From the NCBI RefSeq assembly GCF_014217605.1, contig NZ_CP043639.1:953501-1017500 (forward strand): a DNA stretch of 64,000 nt, given 5' to 3'. This document shows positions 47,327 through 57,048 of the stretch, one piece after another. How positions within the stretch are numbered: position 1 is the stretch's first letter; every line of letters starts with the position of its first letter. Source of the DNA: Sphingomonas sp. NBWT7. Lineage in GTDB: Bacteria; Pseudomonadota; Alphaproteobacteria; Sphingomonadales; Sphingomonadaceae. The translations under genes and the position numbers were made by a program. The notes below the pieces were generated by a model, which saw nothing but the letters and a program-made list of their open reading frames with translations, was not told where the DNA came from and ran no database searches.

Positions 47327-50300
47327 TTGCCTGATCTGAAGACGATCCTCACCGCCGCTGCGCCCCTCACTTTGTCGGGCGTGCCGAGCGGCTTTCTCCC
47401 CAGCCTGCTCGCCGATCTTGCCCGCGCCGCGAAGAGCCGCGCGGTCTTCATCGCCTCCGACGAAGCCGCAATGCGTGCGATCGCCGCCACCGCGCATTAT
47501 TTCGCGCCCGAGATCGAGATCGTCGAATATCCGGCGTGGGACTGCCTGCCCTACGACCGCGCCTCCCCCACCCTGCGCGTCATGGCCGAGCGCATCGGCG
47601 CGCTCCACAAGCTGCAGGCGAAGCCCAAGGGCCCGCAGCTCGTCCTCACCACCGTCAACGCCGCCACGCAGCGCACGCTGACCCCGTTCCGCATCCGCCA
47701 GCTCGTCGCCAATTTGAAGCCGGGGGAGCGCATCGCCCGCGACAAGCTCGCCGCGCTCCTTTCCGCCAACGGCTACGTCCGCACCGACACCGTCCACGAC
47801 GCGGGCGAATATGCCGTTCGCGGCGGCTTGGTCGACCTTTTTCCCTCGGGCGAAACCCAAGCGCTGCGCCTCGACTTCTTCGGCGACGAGATCGAGAGCG
47901 TCCGAACCTTCGATCCCGCCGACCAGCGCACCACCGGCAAGATCCCCGGCTTCACCCTCCTCCCCGCCTCCGAGGCGCTGCTCGATGAGGAAAGCATCAA
48001 GCGCTTCCGCAGCCGCTATCGCGAGACGTTCGGCGCCACCGCGACGGGTGACCCGCTCTACCAGGCAGTCAGCGAAGGCCGCCGCCTCGCCGGCATGGAG
48101 CATTGGCTGCCGCTGTTCGAGGAGCGACTGGAGACCCTCTTCGACCATCTCGGCGACGACGCACTGATCGTCCGCGACGGCGGCGTGAAAGCGGCGGGCG
48201 AATCCCGCTTTGAGGCGGTCGCCGACTATTACGAGAACCGCAAGCGCGCCGAAGCCGCCCAGCCCGGCAGCTACCGCGCGCTCCCTGCCAAGACGCTCTA
48301 CCTGCCGCCCAAGGAGTGGGAGGACGCGCTGCTTGCTGCGACCGCGCACGTCACCACCCCGTTCCACGAGCCCGAATCCGCCACCGTCATTGACTTCGCC
48401 GTCGCCGGCCCGCGCGATTTCGCGCCCGAACGCGCCGCCAACACCAACGTCTACGAAGCCGTCGTCGATCACCTCAAGGCGCTGCGCAAGGAGGGCCGCA
48501 CGCCCGTCCTCGCCAGCTACTCCCCTGGCGCGCGCGATCGGCTCGGCAATCTACTCAAGGATCACGGCCTCTCCGGCGCGAAGGCGGTCGAAACGTGGCA
48601 GGAGGCGCAGGGCGTTGGGGAAACGCAGACCGCGCTGATCGTCCTCCCGCTCGACCACGGCTTCACCGCCCCCAAGGTCGCCGTCCTCACCGAACAGGAC
48701 ATGCTCGGCGACCGCCTGGTGCGCCGCGCCAAGCGCCGCAAGTCAGCCGACGCCTTCCTCGCCGAGCTCGCCACGCTCTCGCCGGGCGATCTCGTCGTCC
48801 ACACCGATCACGGCATCGGCCGCTACGTCGGGCTGACGCAGGTCCCCGTGGCCAAGGCGCCGCACGATTGCGTGCAGCTCGAATATGCCGGCGGCGACAA
48901 GCTCTACGTGCCCGTGGAGAACCTCGAAGTCCTCTCCCGCTACGGCTCGGGCGAGGAAGGCGCGAGCCTCGACCGGCTCGGCGGCGAGGCATGGCAGCGC
49001 CGCAAGTCCAAGATGAAGGAGCGCATCCGCGAGATCGCGGGTGAACTTATCGCCACCGCCGCGCTGCGCGCGCTCCGTCAGGGCGAAGTCGCCGAACCGG
49101 ACTCGAGCGGCTACCCCAGCTTCGTCGATCGTTTCCCCTATCAGGAAACGGACGACCAGGACCGCGCGATCGAGGAAACGCTGGCGGACCTGTCCGCCGG
49201 CAAGCCGATGGACCGGCTGATCGTCGGCGACGTCGGCTTCGGCAAGACCGAGGTCGCGCTCCGCGCCGCCTTCGTCGCTGCCATGGCCGGCATGCAGGTC
49301 GGAGTGGTCTGCCCCACCACACTCCTTGCGCGCCAGCATTACAACAACTTCACCGCCCGCTTCGAAGGCTTCCCGATTCAGGTCGGCCGCGTCTCGCGCC
49401 TCGTCACCGCGGCGGAGACCAAGCGCGTCAAGGAAGGCCTCGCAGACGGGACGATCGACGTTGTCATCGGCACCCACGCCCTCCTCGCCAAGAACGTCGA
49501 CTTCAAGCGCCTCGGCCTCGTCATCGTCGACGAGGAACAGCGCTTCGGCGTCACGCACAAGGAACGCCTCAAGACGCTCCGCGCCGACGTCCACATCCTC
49601 ACGCTCACCGCGACGCCGATCCCGCGCACGCTGCAGATGGCGATGTCGGGCCTGCGCGAACTCTCCGTCATCCAGACGCCCCCGGTCGATCGCCTCGCGG
49701 TGCGCACCTATGTCATGCCCTGGGACCCGGTCGTCCTGCGCGAGGCGCTGCTGCGCGAACATTATCGCGGCGGGCAGAGTTTCCTCGTCACCCCGCGCGT
49801 CGCGGACCTGCCCGACATCGAGGAGTTCCTGCGCAAGGAAGTGCCCGAGATCCGCTACGTCATCGCCCACGGCCAGATGGCGGCGAGCGAGGTCGAGGAG
49901 CGGATGAGCGCCTTCTACGACAAGAAGTTCGAGGTGCTCGTCTCCACCACCATCATCGAGAGCGGCATTGACATCCCGTCTGCCAACACGATGATCGTCA
50001 ATCGCGCCGACCGTTTCGGTCTGGCGCAGCTCTATCAGCTGCGCGGCCGCGTCGGCCGGTCGAAGACGCGCGCCTACGCCTATATGGTCACGCCCCCTGA
50101 GCGGATGATGACCGACGCCGCCGAAAAGCGCCTCAAGGTCCTCTCCGATCTCGACAGCCTCGGCGCCGGCTTCCAGCTCGCCAGCCACGATCTCGACATT
50201 CGCGGCGCGGGCAATCTGCTCGGCGACGAACAGTCCGGCCACATCAAGGAAGTCGGCTACGAACTCTACCAATCGATGCTGGAGGAGGCGATCATGGACG

Positions 50301-50782
50301 CCAAGGCCGGCGGACTCGCCAACCGCCCGCGCGATTTTTCGCCGCAGATCACCGTCGACGCGCCGATCCTGATCCCGGAGGAATACGTTCCCGACCTCGA
50401 CCTGCGCATGGCGCTCTACCGCCGCCTCAATGAGCTCGACGAGAAGCGCGAGCTGGAGGCCTTCGCGGCGGAAATGATCGACCGCTTCGGGCCACTGCCG
50501 GAAGCGACCGACAATCTCGTCAAGGTCATCGAGATCAAGATGAACGCCAAAGTCGCGTGCGTGGCCAAGATGGACGTCGGCCCCAAGGGCGCGCTCGTCA
50601 GCTTCCACGACGACAAGCCGCCCAACATCCCGGGCCTGCTGGCCTACGTCGACAAGCTTGGCGGCATCGCGAAACTGCGCCCGGACTCGAAACTGGCGCT
50701 GACCCGCAACTGGTCCGACCCGGCCGCGCGGCTGCACGGCGCGCTGCAACTGTCGAAGGGACTGGCGAAGGCGGCAGGGTAG
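47327..50782 (+). CDS. mfd: Transcription-repair coupling factor Mfd
   Basis: Removes stalled RNA polymerase and recruits UvrA. About 1151 residues: UvrB-like N-terminal module, the RNA-polymerase-interaction domain (GDLVVHTDHGIGRYVGL), and the RecG-like translocase with GDVGFGKTEVALRAA, DEEQRFGV, TATPIPRTL and the QLRGRVGRSKTRAYAY motif. A TTG at 47327 gives a family-length N-terminus (LPDLKTIL); an alternative TTG at 47252 would overlap sdhE. Shine-Dalgarno is weak, so the start is uncertain. Confidence 0.96.
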   Translation: MPDLKTILTAAAPLTLSGVPSGFLPSLLADLARAAKSRAVFIASDEAAMRAIAATAHYFAPEIEIVEYPAWDCLPYDRASPTLRVMAERIGALHKLQAKPKGPQLVLTTVNAATQRTLTPFRIRQLVANLKPGERIARDKLAALLSANGYVRTDTVHDAGEYAVRGGLVDLFPSGETQALRLDFFGDEIESVRTFDPADQRTTGKIPGFTLLPASEALLDEESIKRFRSRYRETFGATATGDPLYQAVSEGRRLAGMEHWLPLFEERLETLFDHLGDDALIVRDGGVKAAGESRFEAVADYYENRKRAEAAQPGSYRALPAKTLYLPPKEWEDALLAATAHVTTPFHEPESATVIDFAVAGPRDFAPERAANTNVYEAVVDHLKALRKEGRTPVLASYSPGARDRLGNLLKDHGLSGAKAVETWQEAQGVGETQTALIVLPLDHGFTAPKVAVLTEQDMLGDRLVRRAKRRKSADAFLAELATLSPGDLVVHTDHGIGRYVGLTQVPVAKAPHDCVQLEYAGGDKLYVPVENLEVLSRYGSGEEGASLDRLGGEAWQRRKSKMKERIREIAGELIATAALRALRQGEVAEPDSSGYPSFVDRFPYQETDDQDRAIEETLADLSAGKPMDRLIVGDVGFGKTEVALRAAFVAAMAGMQVGVVCPTTLLARQHYNNFTARFEGFPIQVGRVSRLVTAAETKRVKEGLADGTIDVVIGTHALLAKNVDFKRLGLVIVDEEQRFGVTHKERLKTLRADVHILTLTATPIPRTLQMAMSGLRELSVIQTPPVDRLAVRTYVMPWDPVVLREALLREHYRGGQSFLVTPRVADLPDIEEFLRKEVPEIRYVIAHGQMAASEVEERMSAFYDKKFEVLVSTTIIESGIDIPSANTMIVNRADRFGLAQLYQLRGRVGRSKTRAYAYMVTPPERMMTDAAEKRLKVLSDLDSLGAGFQLASHDLDIRGAGNLLGDEQSGHIKEVGYELYQSMLEEAIMDAKAGGLANRPRDFSPQITVDAPILIPEEYVPDLDLRMALYRRLNELDEKRELEAFAAEMIDRFGPLPEATDNLVKVIEIKMNAKVACVAKMDVGPKGALVSFHDDKPPNIPGLLAYVDKLGGIAKLRPDSKLALTRNWSDPAARLHGALQLSKGLAKAAG

Positions 50783-50835
50783 AGATCGCTTAATCGATCA
50801 ACTTAGACGCTTGTCCCTCGTCGTACGATCTTGAC

Positions 50836-50859
50836 GGTGCCTACGGAGGTGTAGGCGCC
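50836..50859 (+). terminator. Hairpin downstream of mfd
   Basis: GGTGCCTAC at 50836-50844 pairs with GTAGGCGCC at 50851-50859 (one GU pair) around a GGAGGT loop, 53 nt after the mfd stop. No U-run follows. Confidence 0.45.
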
Positions 50860-50975
50860 GGTGGAGCCGAGCGGATTGGCTCTCAAACCTAAGCATTAAC
50901 AAACAAGAGATATTTTTCTGAGTATCGATACAGTTGTATAAGCCGTTTTAATTAGCTGCGGCAGCGCGCGGCCCA

Positions 50976-51719
50976 TCAATCGTTCGGCCCTACGCCCGGC
51001 CAACTCATAGACAGCGTCGCGAGCCGATCTGTCAGAGCAATCGCAATTTCTAGCTCAGCATACGCTTCGATCATAACCGAGTGGAGCCTAGCTCCTTGAA
51101 GCATGGCACTGGCCATCATCATCAGGTGCATCTTCCGCTCTAACTTACTTATCTCTCTCTGGCCTGCATCCATTCTTGGATTGGTCACGCCACGGAGGAT
51201 AGACAATCCCGTAACATGTGACGAGACACTCGATAGCATCTTATGGAAGCTGTATAACTGAGGCACCCCACCTCGTTCCGCAAGCTCTCTCCAACGCAAA
51301 GTAGCGGGCTTAGCTCCCTCTGGAAGTCTAGCCTGTAGAAAGCGCAGCGTCGCCTCTCCCTCCCTTACTAGGTCATAAGCCTCTTCACCTCGATGAACCT
51401 TGATCTGCCCCTGAATCGTAGCAGCAGCATCCCTGCTCATTAGAAGAACGAATTCCTCTCTGAGCTTTTCATTGGCGGCGAGACATATAGCGGTTTCAAC
51501 AGCAGACCTTAGTACTATATTTGCCTCGACATGTAAGTTCATCTTCCATAAGGCAGTATATCCCCGTTGATTGCTCCAAAGACGCTTATAAAGCATGATA
51601 GAAAACATTTTTGGATCAGTATTTAGCCCCTCGATGGCGGTTGATATCCTCCAAAGCCTTTCGGCTAGCTTTGAGATATCGTCATATATCAAGAGCTCAT
51701 CAGCGGAGGGTTCGATCAT
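50976..51719 (-). CDS. Unrecognised helical protein in an AT-rich islet
   Basis: A 247-residue, predominantly helical protein with no signal peptide. It shows LHVEANIVLRSAVETAICLA in the middle and an ERKMHLMMMASAMLQGARL helix near the end; it faintly resembles DUF5677-type proteins, but I do not assign it. Base composition is clearly lower in GC than neighbours (hand count of 51481-51540: 24 of 60), and codon choice is also different, which suggests recent acquisition. It lies between mfd and trmFO, both housekeeping. No transposase or integrase is adjacent. Confidence 0.8.
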   Translation of the reverse strand: MIEPSADELLIYDDISKLAERLWRISTAIEGLNTDPKMFSIMLYKRLWSNQRGYTALWKMNLHVEANIVLRSAVETAICLAANEKLREEFVLLMSRDAAATIQGQIKVHRGEEAYDLVREGEATLRFLQARLPEGAKPATLRWRELAERGGVPQLYSFHKMLSSVSSHVTGLSILRGVTNPRMDAGQREISKLERKMHLMMMASAMLQGARLHSVMIEAYAELEIAIALTDRLATLSMSWPGVGPND

Positions 51720-52166
51720 GAGAGTAACTTACCGCCGTCCTTCGATCCCGCCAAACCCCTTACGACCAATTTTCGAGTGAGATTTGCGAGAGGGCAATCA
51801 GACAGTTCTGCGCGACCATTTACCCCCGTACTCGACCTGCCCAACCTTACACGATTATGACACGCCTAGCGCGACCGGCATTATTCCGCGCGATCCATTT
51901 TCCCGGCGTTAGCGTGTCACGGTAGCAGGACCATGGCTGGATCGGCCTTGTCCAGAATAACCAAATAAGGCTTAGAAAATGGTCGGTGTCGCAAGCTGTT
52001 CTACGCGCCCGCCGCGACTTAAACTCGTATCCATTCGCCACCCCATCCAAACCGCGAATGTTGACATCCGTAGTAGAAAACACCTCCAGCGCCTCAACTT
52101 TCTCAACATTCGCGCCAACATCGCCCCCGCAACCCACCCGTTCCCTTCCCTCCGCAACCCGCCTAA
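51720..52166. other. 447-nt AT-richer intergenic region upstream of the unknown gene and trmFO
   Basis: No gene recognised. A 96-codon frame at 51847-52137 on the minus strand has no family resemblance or Shine-Dalgarno and is treated as chance or a remnant. This stretch contains the leftward promoter of the unknown gene and the rightward promoter of trmFO. Composition returns to the chromosomal level around 52100. Confidence 0.55.
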
Positions 52167-53507
52167 ATGCCCACGATGACCCACGACATCCACGTCATCG
52201 GCGGCGGGCTCGCCGGGAGCGAGGCCGCCTGGCAGCTCGCCGAGGCCGGCCACAAGGTCCGCCTCTCCGAAATGCGCGGCTCTGGGGAGAACACCCCCGC
52301 GCACCACACCGATCACCTCGCCGAGCTCGTCTGCTCGAACAGCTTCCGCTCCGACGATGCGGAGAGCAACGCCGTCGGCCTGATCCACCAGGAGATGCGC
52401 GCATTGGGCTCGCTGATCTTGACGCAAGGCGACCGGCACAAGGTCCCCGCCGGCTCTGCACTGGCGGTCGACCGCGACGGCTTCTCCGCTGGCGTCACCG
52501 CCGCGCTCAACGCGCACCCCAACATCACGATCGTGCGCGAGCGGATCGACACGCTTCCGCAAGGCCCCGCGATCATCGCCACCGGCCCGCTCACCGCCCC
52601 CGGCCTGTCCGAGGCGATCGCCGGCGAGACGGGGAAGGACGCGCTCGCCTTTTTCGACGCCATCGCGCCCATCGTCCACCGCGACACGATCGACATGGAC
52701 AAGGCCTGGTTCCAGTCGCGCTGGAACAAGGGCGACGGCACCGATTACATCAACTGCCCGCTCACCCGCGAACAGTATGACGCCTTCGTCGAAGGGCTGC
52801 TGGCGGGCGAGAAGAGCGTGCCGCGCGAATGGGAGAATGTGCCCTATTTCGAAGGCTGCATGCCGATCGAGGTAATGGCGGAGCGCGGCCGCGAGACGCT
52901 GCGCTTCGGCCCGATGAAGGGCGTCGGCCTCGACCAGCCCGGCACCGCCTCGGACAAGCACCCGCAGGGCCGCTGGCCCTATGCCTGTGTCCAGCTGCGC
53001 CAGGACAATGCCGCCGGCACCTTGTGGAACATCGTCGGCTTCCAGACGAAGCTCAAGCATGCCGAGCAGGTCCGCCTGTTCCGCACCATCCCGGGCCTGG
53101 AAAAGGCCGAGTTCGCGCGCCTCGGCGGCCTCCACCGCAACACCTTCCTGCGCTCGCCCGAGCTGCTCGATCCCGAGCTGCGGCTGAAGTCGCGCCCGAA
53201 CGTCCGCTTCGCCGGGCAGATCACCGGCTGCGAAGGCTATGTCGAAAGCGCCGCGATCGGCCTCTTGGCCGGCCGCTTCGCCGCGGCGGAGCTTGCGGGT
53301 GGGTCGATGGCCCCGCCCCCCGTCGAGACGGCGCTGGGCGCTCTCCTCAATCACATCACCGGCGCCGCGGTGGCGGAAACGTATCAGCCGATGAACGTCA
53401 ACTTCGGCCTCTTCCCGCCGATCGAGGGCCGCACCAAGAAGGCCGATCGCAAGAAGATGTACACCGATCGCGCACGCGCCGCGCTGGCGGGGTGGCTCAC
53501 CGCCTAA
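52167..53507 (+). CDS. trmFO: Methylenetetrahydrofolate-tRNA (uracil-5-)-methyltransferase TrmFO
   Basis: Makes m5U54 in tRNA using methylene-THF and FAD. The 446-residue GidA-like flavoprotein has a dinucleotide fold [13 protein letters not shown], the TrmFO segments [13 protein letters not shown] and TDYINCPLT (catalytic cysteines), and [16 protein letters not shown] near the end. ATG 52176, three codons in, is an alternative start. Its TAA overlaps the opposite EF-hand gene's stop in CTAA. Confidence 0.96.
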   Translation: MPTMTHDIHVIGGGLAGSEAAWQLAEAGHKVRLSEMRGSGENTPAHHTDHLAELVCSNSFRSDDAESNAVGLIHQEMRALGSLILTQGDRHKVPAGSALAVDRDGFSAGVTAALNAHPNITIVRERIDTLPQGPAIIATGPLTAPGLSEAIAGETGKDALAFFDAIAPIVHRDTIDMDKAWFQSRWNKGDGTDYINCPLTREQYDAFVEGLLAGEKSVPREWENVPYFEGCMPIEVMAERGRETLRFGPMKGVGLDQPGTASDKHPQGRWPYACVQLRQDNAAGTLWNIVGFQTKLKHAEQVRLFRTIPGLEKAEFARLGGLHRNTFLRSPELLDPELRLKSRPNVRFAGQITGCEGYVESAAIGLLAGRFAAAELAGGSMAPPPVETALGALLNHITGAAVAETYQPMNVNFGLFPPIEGRTKKADRKKMYTDRARAALAGWLTA

Positions 53508-53968
53508 TTACCGTCGTCGGCGCTCGCTTGGGGACAGACGCATCGCGGCTTCGCCTTGCGCTTCACTGCCGTAGTGGCGAACTCGGCGCGGTCCATCACG
53601 CCCGACTTGTCGCGATCGGCAGCGGCGAACTTCGCCGTCGTCTTCGCCGCCCACTCGTCGAACGACAGCCGGCCGTCACCGTTGGCGTCGAGCTTCGCGA
53701 ACGCCTTGCGCCGGGAGACGAGATATTCGTCGCGCGTGATGCGGCTGTCGCGATCCTTGTCGTAGCGGTCGAAGCGCTTCTCCTCGCGCGTCCGCTCGGT
53801 CGCTTCGGGCACCGGAGCCGCGGGCTCATCGCCCGCCGTGTCGGCGCGCAGGGGGGCGGGCGGCGGGGGCGGCAGCACGGGATCGCTTGTTGCGCGGCTC
53901 GAGAACAGCAGCCAGCCCGCCGCCACCATCAGCAGCGCCGCCATACCTCCCGCCAGATATCGCCACAT
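53504..53968 (-). CDS. Membrane-anchored EF-hand protein
   Basis: A 154-residue protein with one N-terminal membrane helix (about residues 7-24), a Pro-rich linker, and three EF-hand-like loops: [26 protein letters not shown] and [13 protein letters not shown]. Calcium-binding ligands are well kept in all three. The location of the loops is likely periplasmic. Start at 53968 is the ATG before the membrane helix; the longer open frame upstream is arginine-rich noise. The stop overlaps trmFO. Confidence 0.82.
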   Translation of the reverse strand: MWRYLAGGMAALLMVAAGWLLFSSRATSDPVLPPPPPAPLRADTAGDEPAAPVPEATERTREEKRFDRYDKDRDSRITRDEYLVSRRKAFAKLDANGDGRLSFDEWAAKTTAKFAAADRDKSGVMDRAEFATTAVKRKAKPRCVCPQASADDGN

Positions 53969-54021
53969 CGCCCCGCTCCCCCCGTCGGCCGATGCTAGCG
54001 CACCCCGCGGCGACCGCAAGC

Positions 54022-54687
54022 CTACCGTCCGGTCAGCCGGTGCCAGGCGAGCCGCGCGACACGGCGCGGCGCGCCCGGCGGCGCGGCGCCTGCGAGATCC
54101 GCCCGCGCGACATGAACCAGTGCCCCTAGGAAGCGCCCCGCCCCGCTCCATCGCTGCGCCGCGGCCGCCTGCAACGACGGCATTGCCAACCGCGTCGCCG
54201 CGGCCACACGCGCCGGCTCCGCACTACGCAGCGCGAGATCGGCCAGCGCCCACCCGCGACCGGCCGCCGAGACATCGTCGCGCGCACCTGCGAGCCGCGC
54301 CGCCTCGTTGAAAACGCTCGCCCGCGCCGCCGCGAACGCCTCCAGATCGCCGTCGCCGATCTCGGCGGGCAGCAACAGCTCCCAGCCTTCGGCTACCTTC
54401 ATCAGCGCCGCCGCGTCCGCTCCCTCGTCGCGCAAGGTCCGCAGGATCGGTTGCGCCGGCACGACGCCCTGCGCCAGATCACCCAGCGCCTCGTACCACC
54501 ACGTCAGCCGCAGCTGCGCCACCATCGCATCGCGCGTCCCCAGCGCGAGCCGCGCCAGCGTCGCATCGAGCGCGAACACCGCCGCCACGCCCGCACGCGC
54601 CGCCCGTGGCGCATAGGACAGCGCAAGCGCCCGCTCGGGATGCCCGTCCGTGGGATCGATCCCCAAGGTTTCCGCGTCGTTAACCAT
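54022..54687 (-). CDS. Squalene/phytoene synthase-like family protein, short
   Basis: A 221-residue helical protein. LALSYAPRAARAGVAAVFALDATL and LRLTWWYEAL recall the squalene/phytoene-synthase fold, in particular the complex-I-assembly-type NDUFAF6 branch, rather than true synthases, which are longer and have two DxxxD motifs. I see no DxxxD pair, so prenyl-condensing activity is unlikely. It is divergent from the tad-like operon. Confidence 0.72.
   Translation of the reverse strand: MVNDAETLGIDPTDGHPERALALSYAPRAARAGVAAVFALDATLARLALGTRDAMVAQLRLTWWYEALGDLAQGVVPAQPILRTLRDEGADAAALMKVAEGWELLLPAEIGDGDLEAFAAARASVFNEAARLAGARDDVSAAGRGWALADLALRSAEPARVAAATRLAMPSLQAAAAQRWSGAGRFLGALVHVARADLAGAAPPGAPRRVARLAWHRLTGR
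54679..54687. promoter_or_regulatory. GTTAACCAT motif upstream of the tad-like operon
   Basis: Matches the motif duplicated at 38981-39048. It overlaps the start codon of the squalene-synthase-like gene, which weakens the case for it being a regulatory site. Confidence 0.25.
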
Positions 54688-54781
54688 GTCGCTTGAGGCC
54701 GGTTTAGCCGCTCATCGTGTATCGCGCCACGCGAAGCCAACCAGATCGATACGAGTGACGATGCGCGCGCGCGAGAACATC

Positions 54782-56473
54782 ATGGCGACTTTCCTCGGCC
54801 GCCTTCGCCGCGACCGCCGCGGCAACACGCTCGCGATCATGGCCGCAGCGATGATCCCGCTGATCGCGATGATCGGCTCGGGCATCGACATGACGCGCGC
54901 CTACATGGCGCAGAACCGATTTCGTCAGGCCTGCGACGCGGGATCCTTGGCCGGCCGCCGCCTGCTCAGCGGTCTCACCGTCACGCAGAACGTGCGCGAC
55001 GAGGCGACCAAATATTTCACTTTCAACTTCCCGCAGGGCCAGTTCCAGTCCGCCGCCTACACGCTCGCCATGTCGATCCCGACGGCGGGCACGCTGCGCA
55101 TTGCGAGCGAGACGACGATCCCGACGACGCTGATGAAGATCTTCGGCTTCAACACGCTGCCCATTTCGGCGACGTGCTCGGCGACGCAGGATTTCGTCAA
55201 TACGGATCTAATGCTCGTCTTCGATCTTTCGGGATCGATGAACTGCGCTCCAGGAGGCGTTGGTGACTGTGGAGGCGTTAATCAGCCGAACTCTAAGCTC
55301 GACGCGTTAAAGGCCGCCGCAAAGGCACTTTATGCAACGCTAGAACCGGCTCAAGATCAGCTTTACGCTAACAATCTCCGTATGCGGTACGGTTTTGTAA
55401 ATTATTCAAGCGGCGTAAATGTGGGAGAGGCTCTTTACCAGAAGAACTCATCAAATTTTGTGACGAGGTCTTCATATCAATCAAGAATTCCAGCATTGGA
55501 CGACAATAGCAAGACACGTGCATGGTGCGATGCCAAATTGGGAAATTTCACCGAGGGGTACGTGTATAACTTTTGGACAGGACGAAACGAATATTATCGT
55601 AACTGTCGATACCCTGTAGATTACAATACAGGCACGTGGTTGTACAGAGAAATTGAACATGACGTTACAAGCTATCTTGCGGGTGGAACGCCATTTCTTC
55701 TAAGTAGGAATCGAGCCTCGACACGCTGGGCGGGGTGTATCGAAGAACGTCTAACCGACTCCGCCATAATTGATGGGGGGGCTGCAACGACTGCTCCAAC
55801 TTCGGCTTATGATCTCGATATCGACCTTCCGCCCAACGACGACTCAAAGCGCTGGCGACCGGCTTGGCCGGATACATATTTCGAACCCAATTCATTAAGG
55901 CCGACCAGCAGTTTCTATTGTCCAACTGCCGCACGGCGATTGCGCAATTACTATGGGGATAAATCCGGCTTTGAAAACTATGTCGATAGTCTGGATGCAA
56001 TAGGTGGAACCTATCACGATCTTGGAATGATTTGGGGAGCGCGTTTTATCTCGCCCACAGGGATCTTTGCGGCCTCTCCATCCGAAACCAATGACCTCAC
56101 AACGCCGGACAATCCCGTGAAGATCAGGGGATTCGGTGTAAAGAAGTACATCATCTTCATGACCGACGGCGAAATGAAGCCCGAATATTTTCTTTACTCT
56201 CCATATGGAGTCGAGAGTCTGGATCAACGGGTGACTGCAGGTGCATCGAATTTGCTCGACCGCCACCTCCAGCGCTTCCGCATGGCGTGCAACGCTGCGA
56301 AGGCGAAAGGCATCGACGTCTGGGTCATTGCCTTCGCCACGACGTTGACGACCGACATGCAGAATTGCGCGTCGAAGCCCGAGCAGGCTGCCGGACTGTC
56401 AACGAACGCTGCCCTCATCGCCAAATTCCAGGAGATCGGCTCCAAGATCGGCTCGCTGAGGCTCAGCCAGTGA
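54782..56473 (+). CDS. TadG-like pilus-assembly protein with VWA domain
   Basis: The N-terminus has the short TadE/G helix (RRDRRGNTLAIMAAAMIPLIAM). A von Willebrand A domain follows, with MIDAS residues in DLSGSM (Asp148), GGTYHDLGM and IIFMTDGE, making this a type of TadG found in sphingomonads, 563 residues. The middle of the gene is distinctly AT-richer: 48 of 120 bases are G or C at 55381-55500, against 37 of 60 at 56281-56340, and codon choice changes with it. That suggests a replaced, probably surface-exposed, segment. ATG 54761 is an alternative start. TGATG couples it to the next gene. Confidence 0.87.
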   Translation: MATFLGRLRRDRRGNTLAIMAAAMIPLIAMIGSGIDMTRAYMAQNRFRQACDAGSLAGRRLLSGLTVTQNVRDEATKYFTFNFPQGQFQSAAYTLAMSIPTAGTLRIASETTIPTTLMKIFGFNTLPISATCSATQDFVNTDLMLVFDLSGSMNCAPGGVGDCGGVNQPNSKLDALKAAAKALYATLEPAQDQLYANNLRMRYGFVNYSSGVNVGEALYQKNSSNFVTRSSYQSRIPALDDNSKTRAWCDAKLGNFTEGYVYNFWTGRNEYYRNCRYPVDYNTGTWLYREIEHDVTSYLAGGTPFLLSRNRASTRWAGCIEERLTDSAIIDGGAATTAPTSAYDLDIDLPPNDDSKRWRPAWPDTYFEPNSLRPTSSFYCPTAARRLRNYYGDKSGFENYVDSLDAIGGTYHDLGMIWGARFISPTGIFAASPSETNDLTTPDNPVKIRGFGVKKYIIFMTDGEMKPEYFLYSPYGVESLDQRVTAGASNLLDRHLQRFRMACNAAKAKGIDVWVIAFATTLTTDMQNCASKPEQAAGLSTNAALIAKFQEIGSKIGSLRLSQ

Positions 56474-57048
56474 TGCTGCGACGGCTTCGCAGTGACGAAC
56501 GCGGCGCGACAATCCTCGAATTCGCGCTGATCATCCCCGTGGTCTGTTCGCTACTCGCGGCGGGGTTCGAGCTCGGCTACCGCGTGTATCTCGGCGCAAT
56601 CGTGCAAGGCGCGCTGCTCGAGGCGTCGCGTCGCGCGACGATCGGCGATCGTACCGCCGCGCAGATCGATCAGATCATCAAGGATCGCGTCGCGATGCTG
56701 TCGAACGCGATGAACGTGAAAAGCATCAAGAAGGAGAACTTCTACAACTTCACGAACGTCGGAAAGCCGGAGAAAATCACTTTCGATAAGAACAACAATA
56801 ATAGCTACGACGCCTCTGATGACTGTTACGAGGATGCCAACAACAACAGCGTCTACGACGTCAACCTAAATACCGGGTTGGGCACGGCGGACGATATCGT
56901 CCGCTATACGGTCGAAGTCGAATATCCTAACATCATGCCGGTGAACGCACTGATGGGTTGGGGCACGAAGCAATACATCACCGCCTCCACCGTGCTGCGC
57001 AACCAGCCGTTCACGTCTCGCGCGATACCGACGGTGCGCTGCCCGTGA
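56473..57048 (+). CDS. TadE-like pseudopilin
   Basis: A 191-residue protein with RSDERGATILEFALIIPVV, the short N-terminal TadE helix. The mid-region contains an Asn/Asp-rich block (KNNNNSYDASDD, EDANNNSVYDVN) resembling calcium-loop spacing, also AT-richer than the flanks. The ATG at 56473 overlaps the TadG stop (TGATG), and its own TGA overlaps the next gene (GTGA). Confidence 0.86.
   Translation: MLRRLRSDERGATILEFALIIPVVCSLLAAGFELGYRVYLGAIVQGALLEASRRATIGDRTAAQIDQIIKDRVAMLSNAMNVKSIKKENFYNFTNVGKPEKITFDKNNNNSYDASDDCYEDANNNSVYDVNLNTGLGTADDIVRYTVEVEYPNIMPVNALMGWGTKQYITASTVLRNQPFTSRAIPTVRCP

Noticed and set aside
48743..50749. 668-codon minus-strand frame opposite mfd
   Set aside because: High-GC antisense of the Mfd helicase gene; charged low-information translation, no recognisable domain.
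51847..52137. 96-codon minus-strand frame in the AT-rich islet
   Set aside because: No Shine-Dalgarno, no motif, overlaps the trmFO leader; may be a remnant but not supported.
54022..54687. Phytoene synthase for carotenoid production
   Set aside because: Too short and no DxxxD pair; more like the NDUFAF6-type branch.
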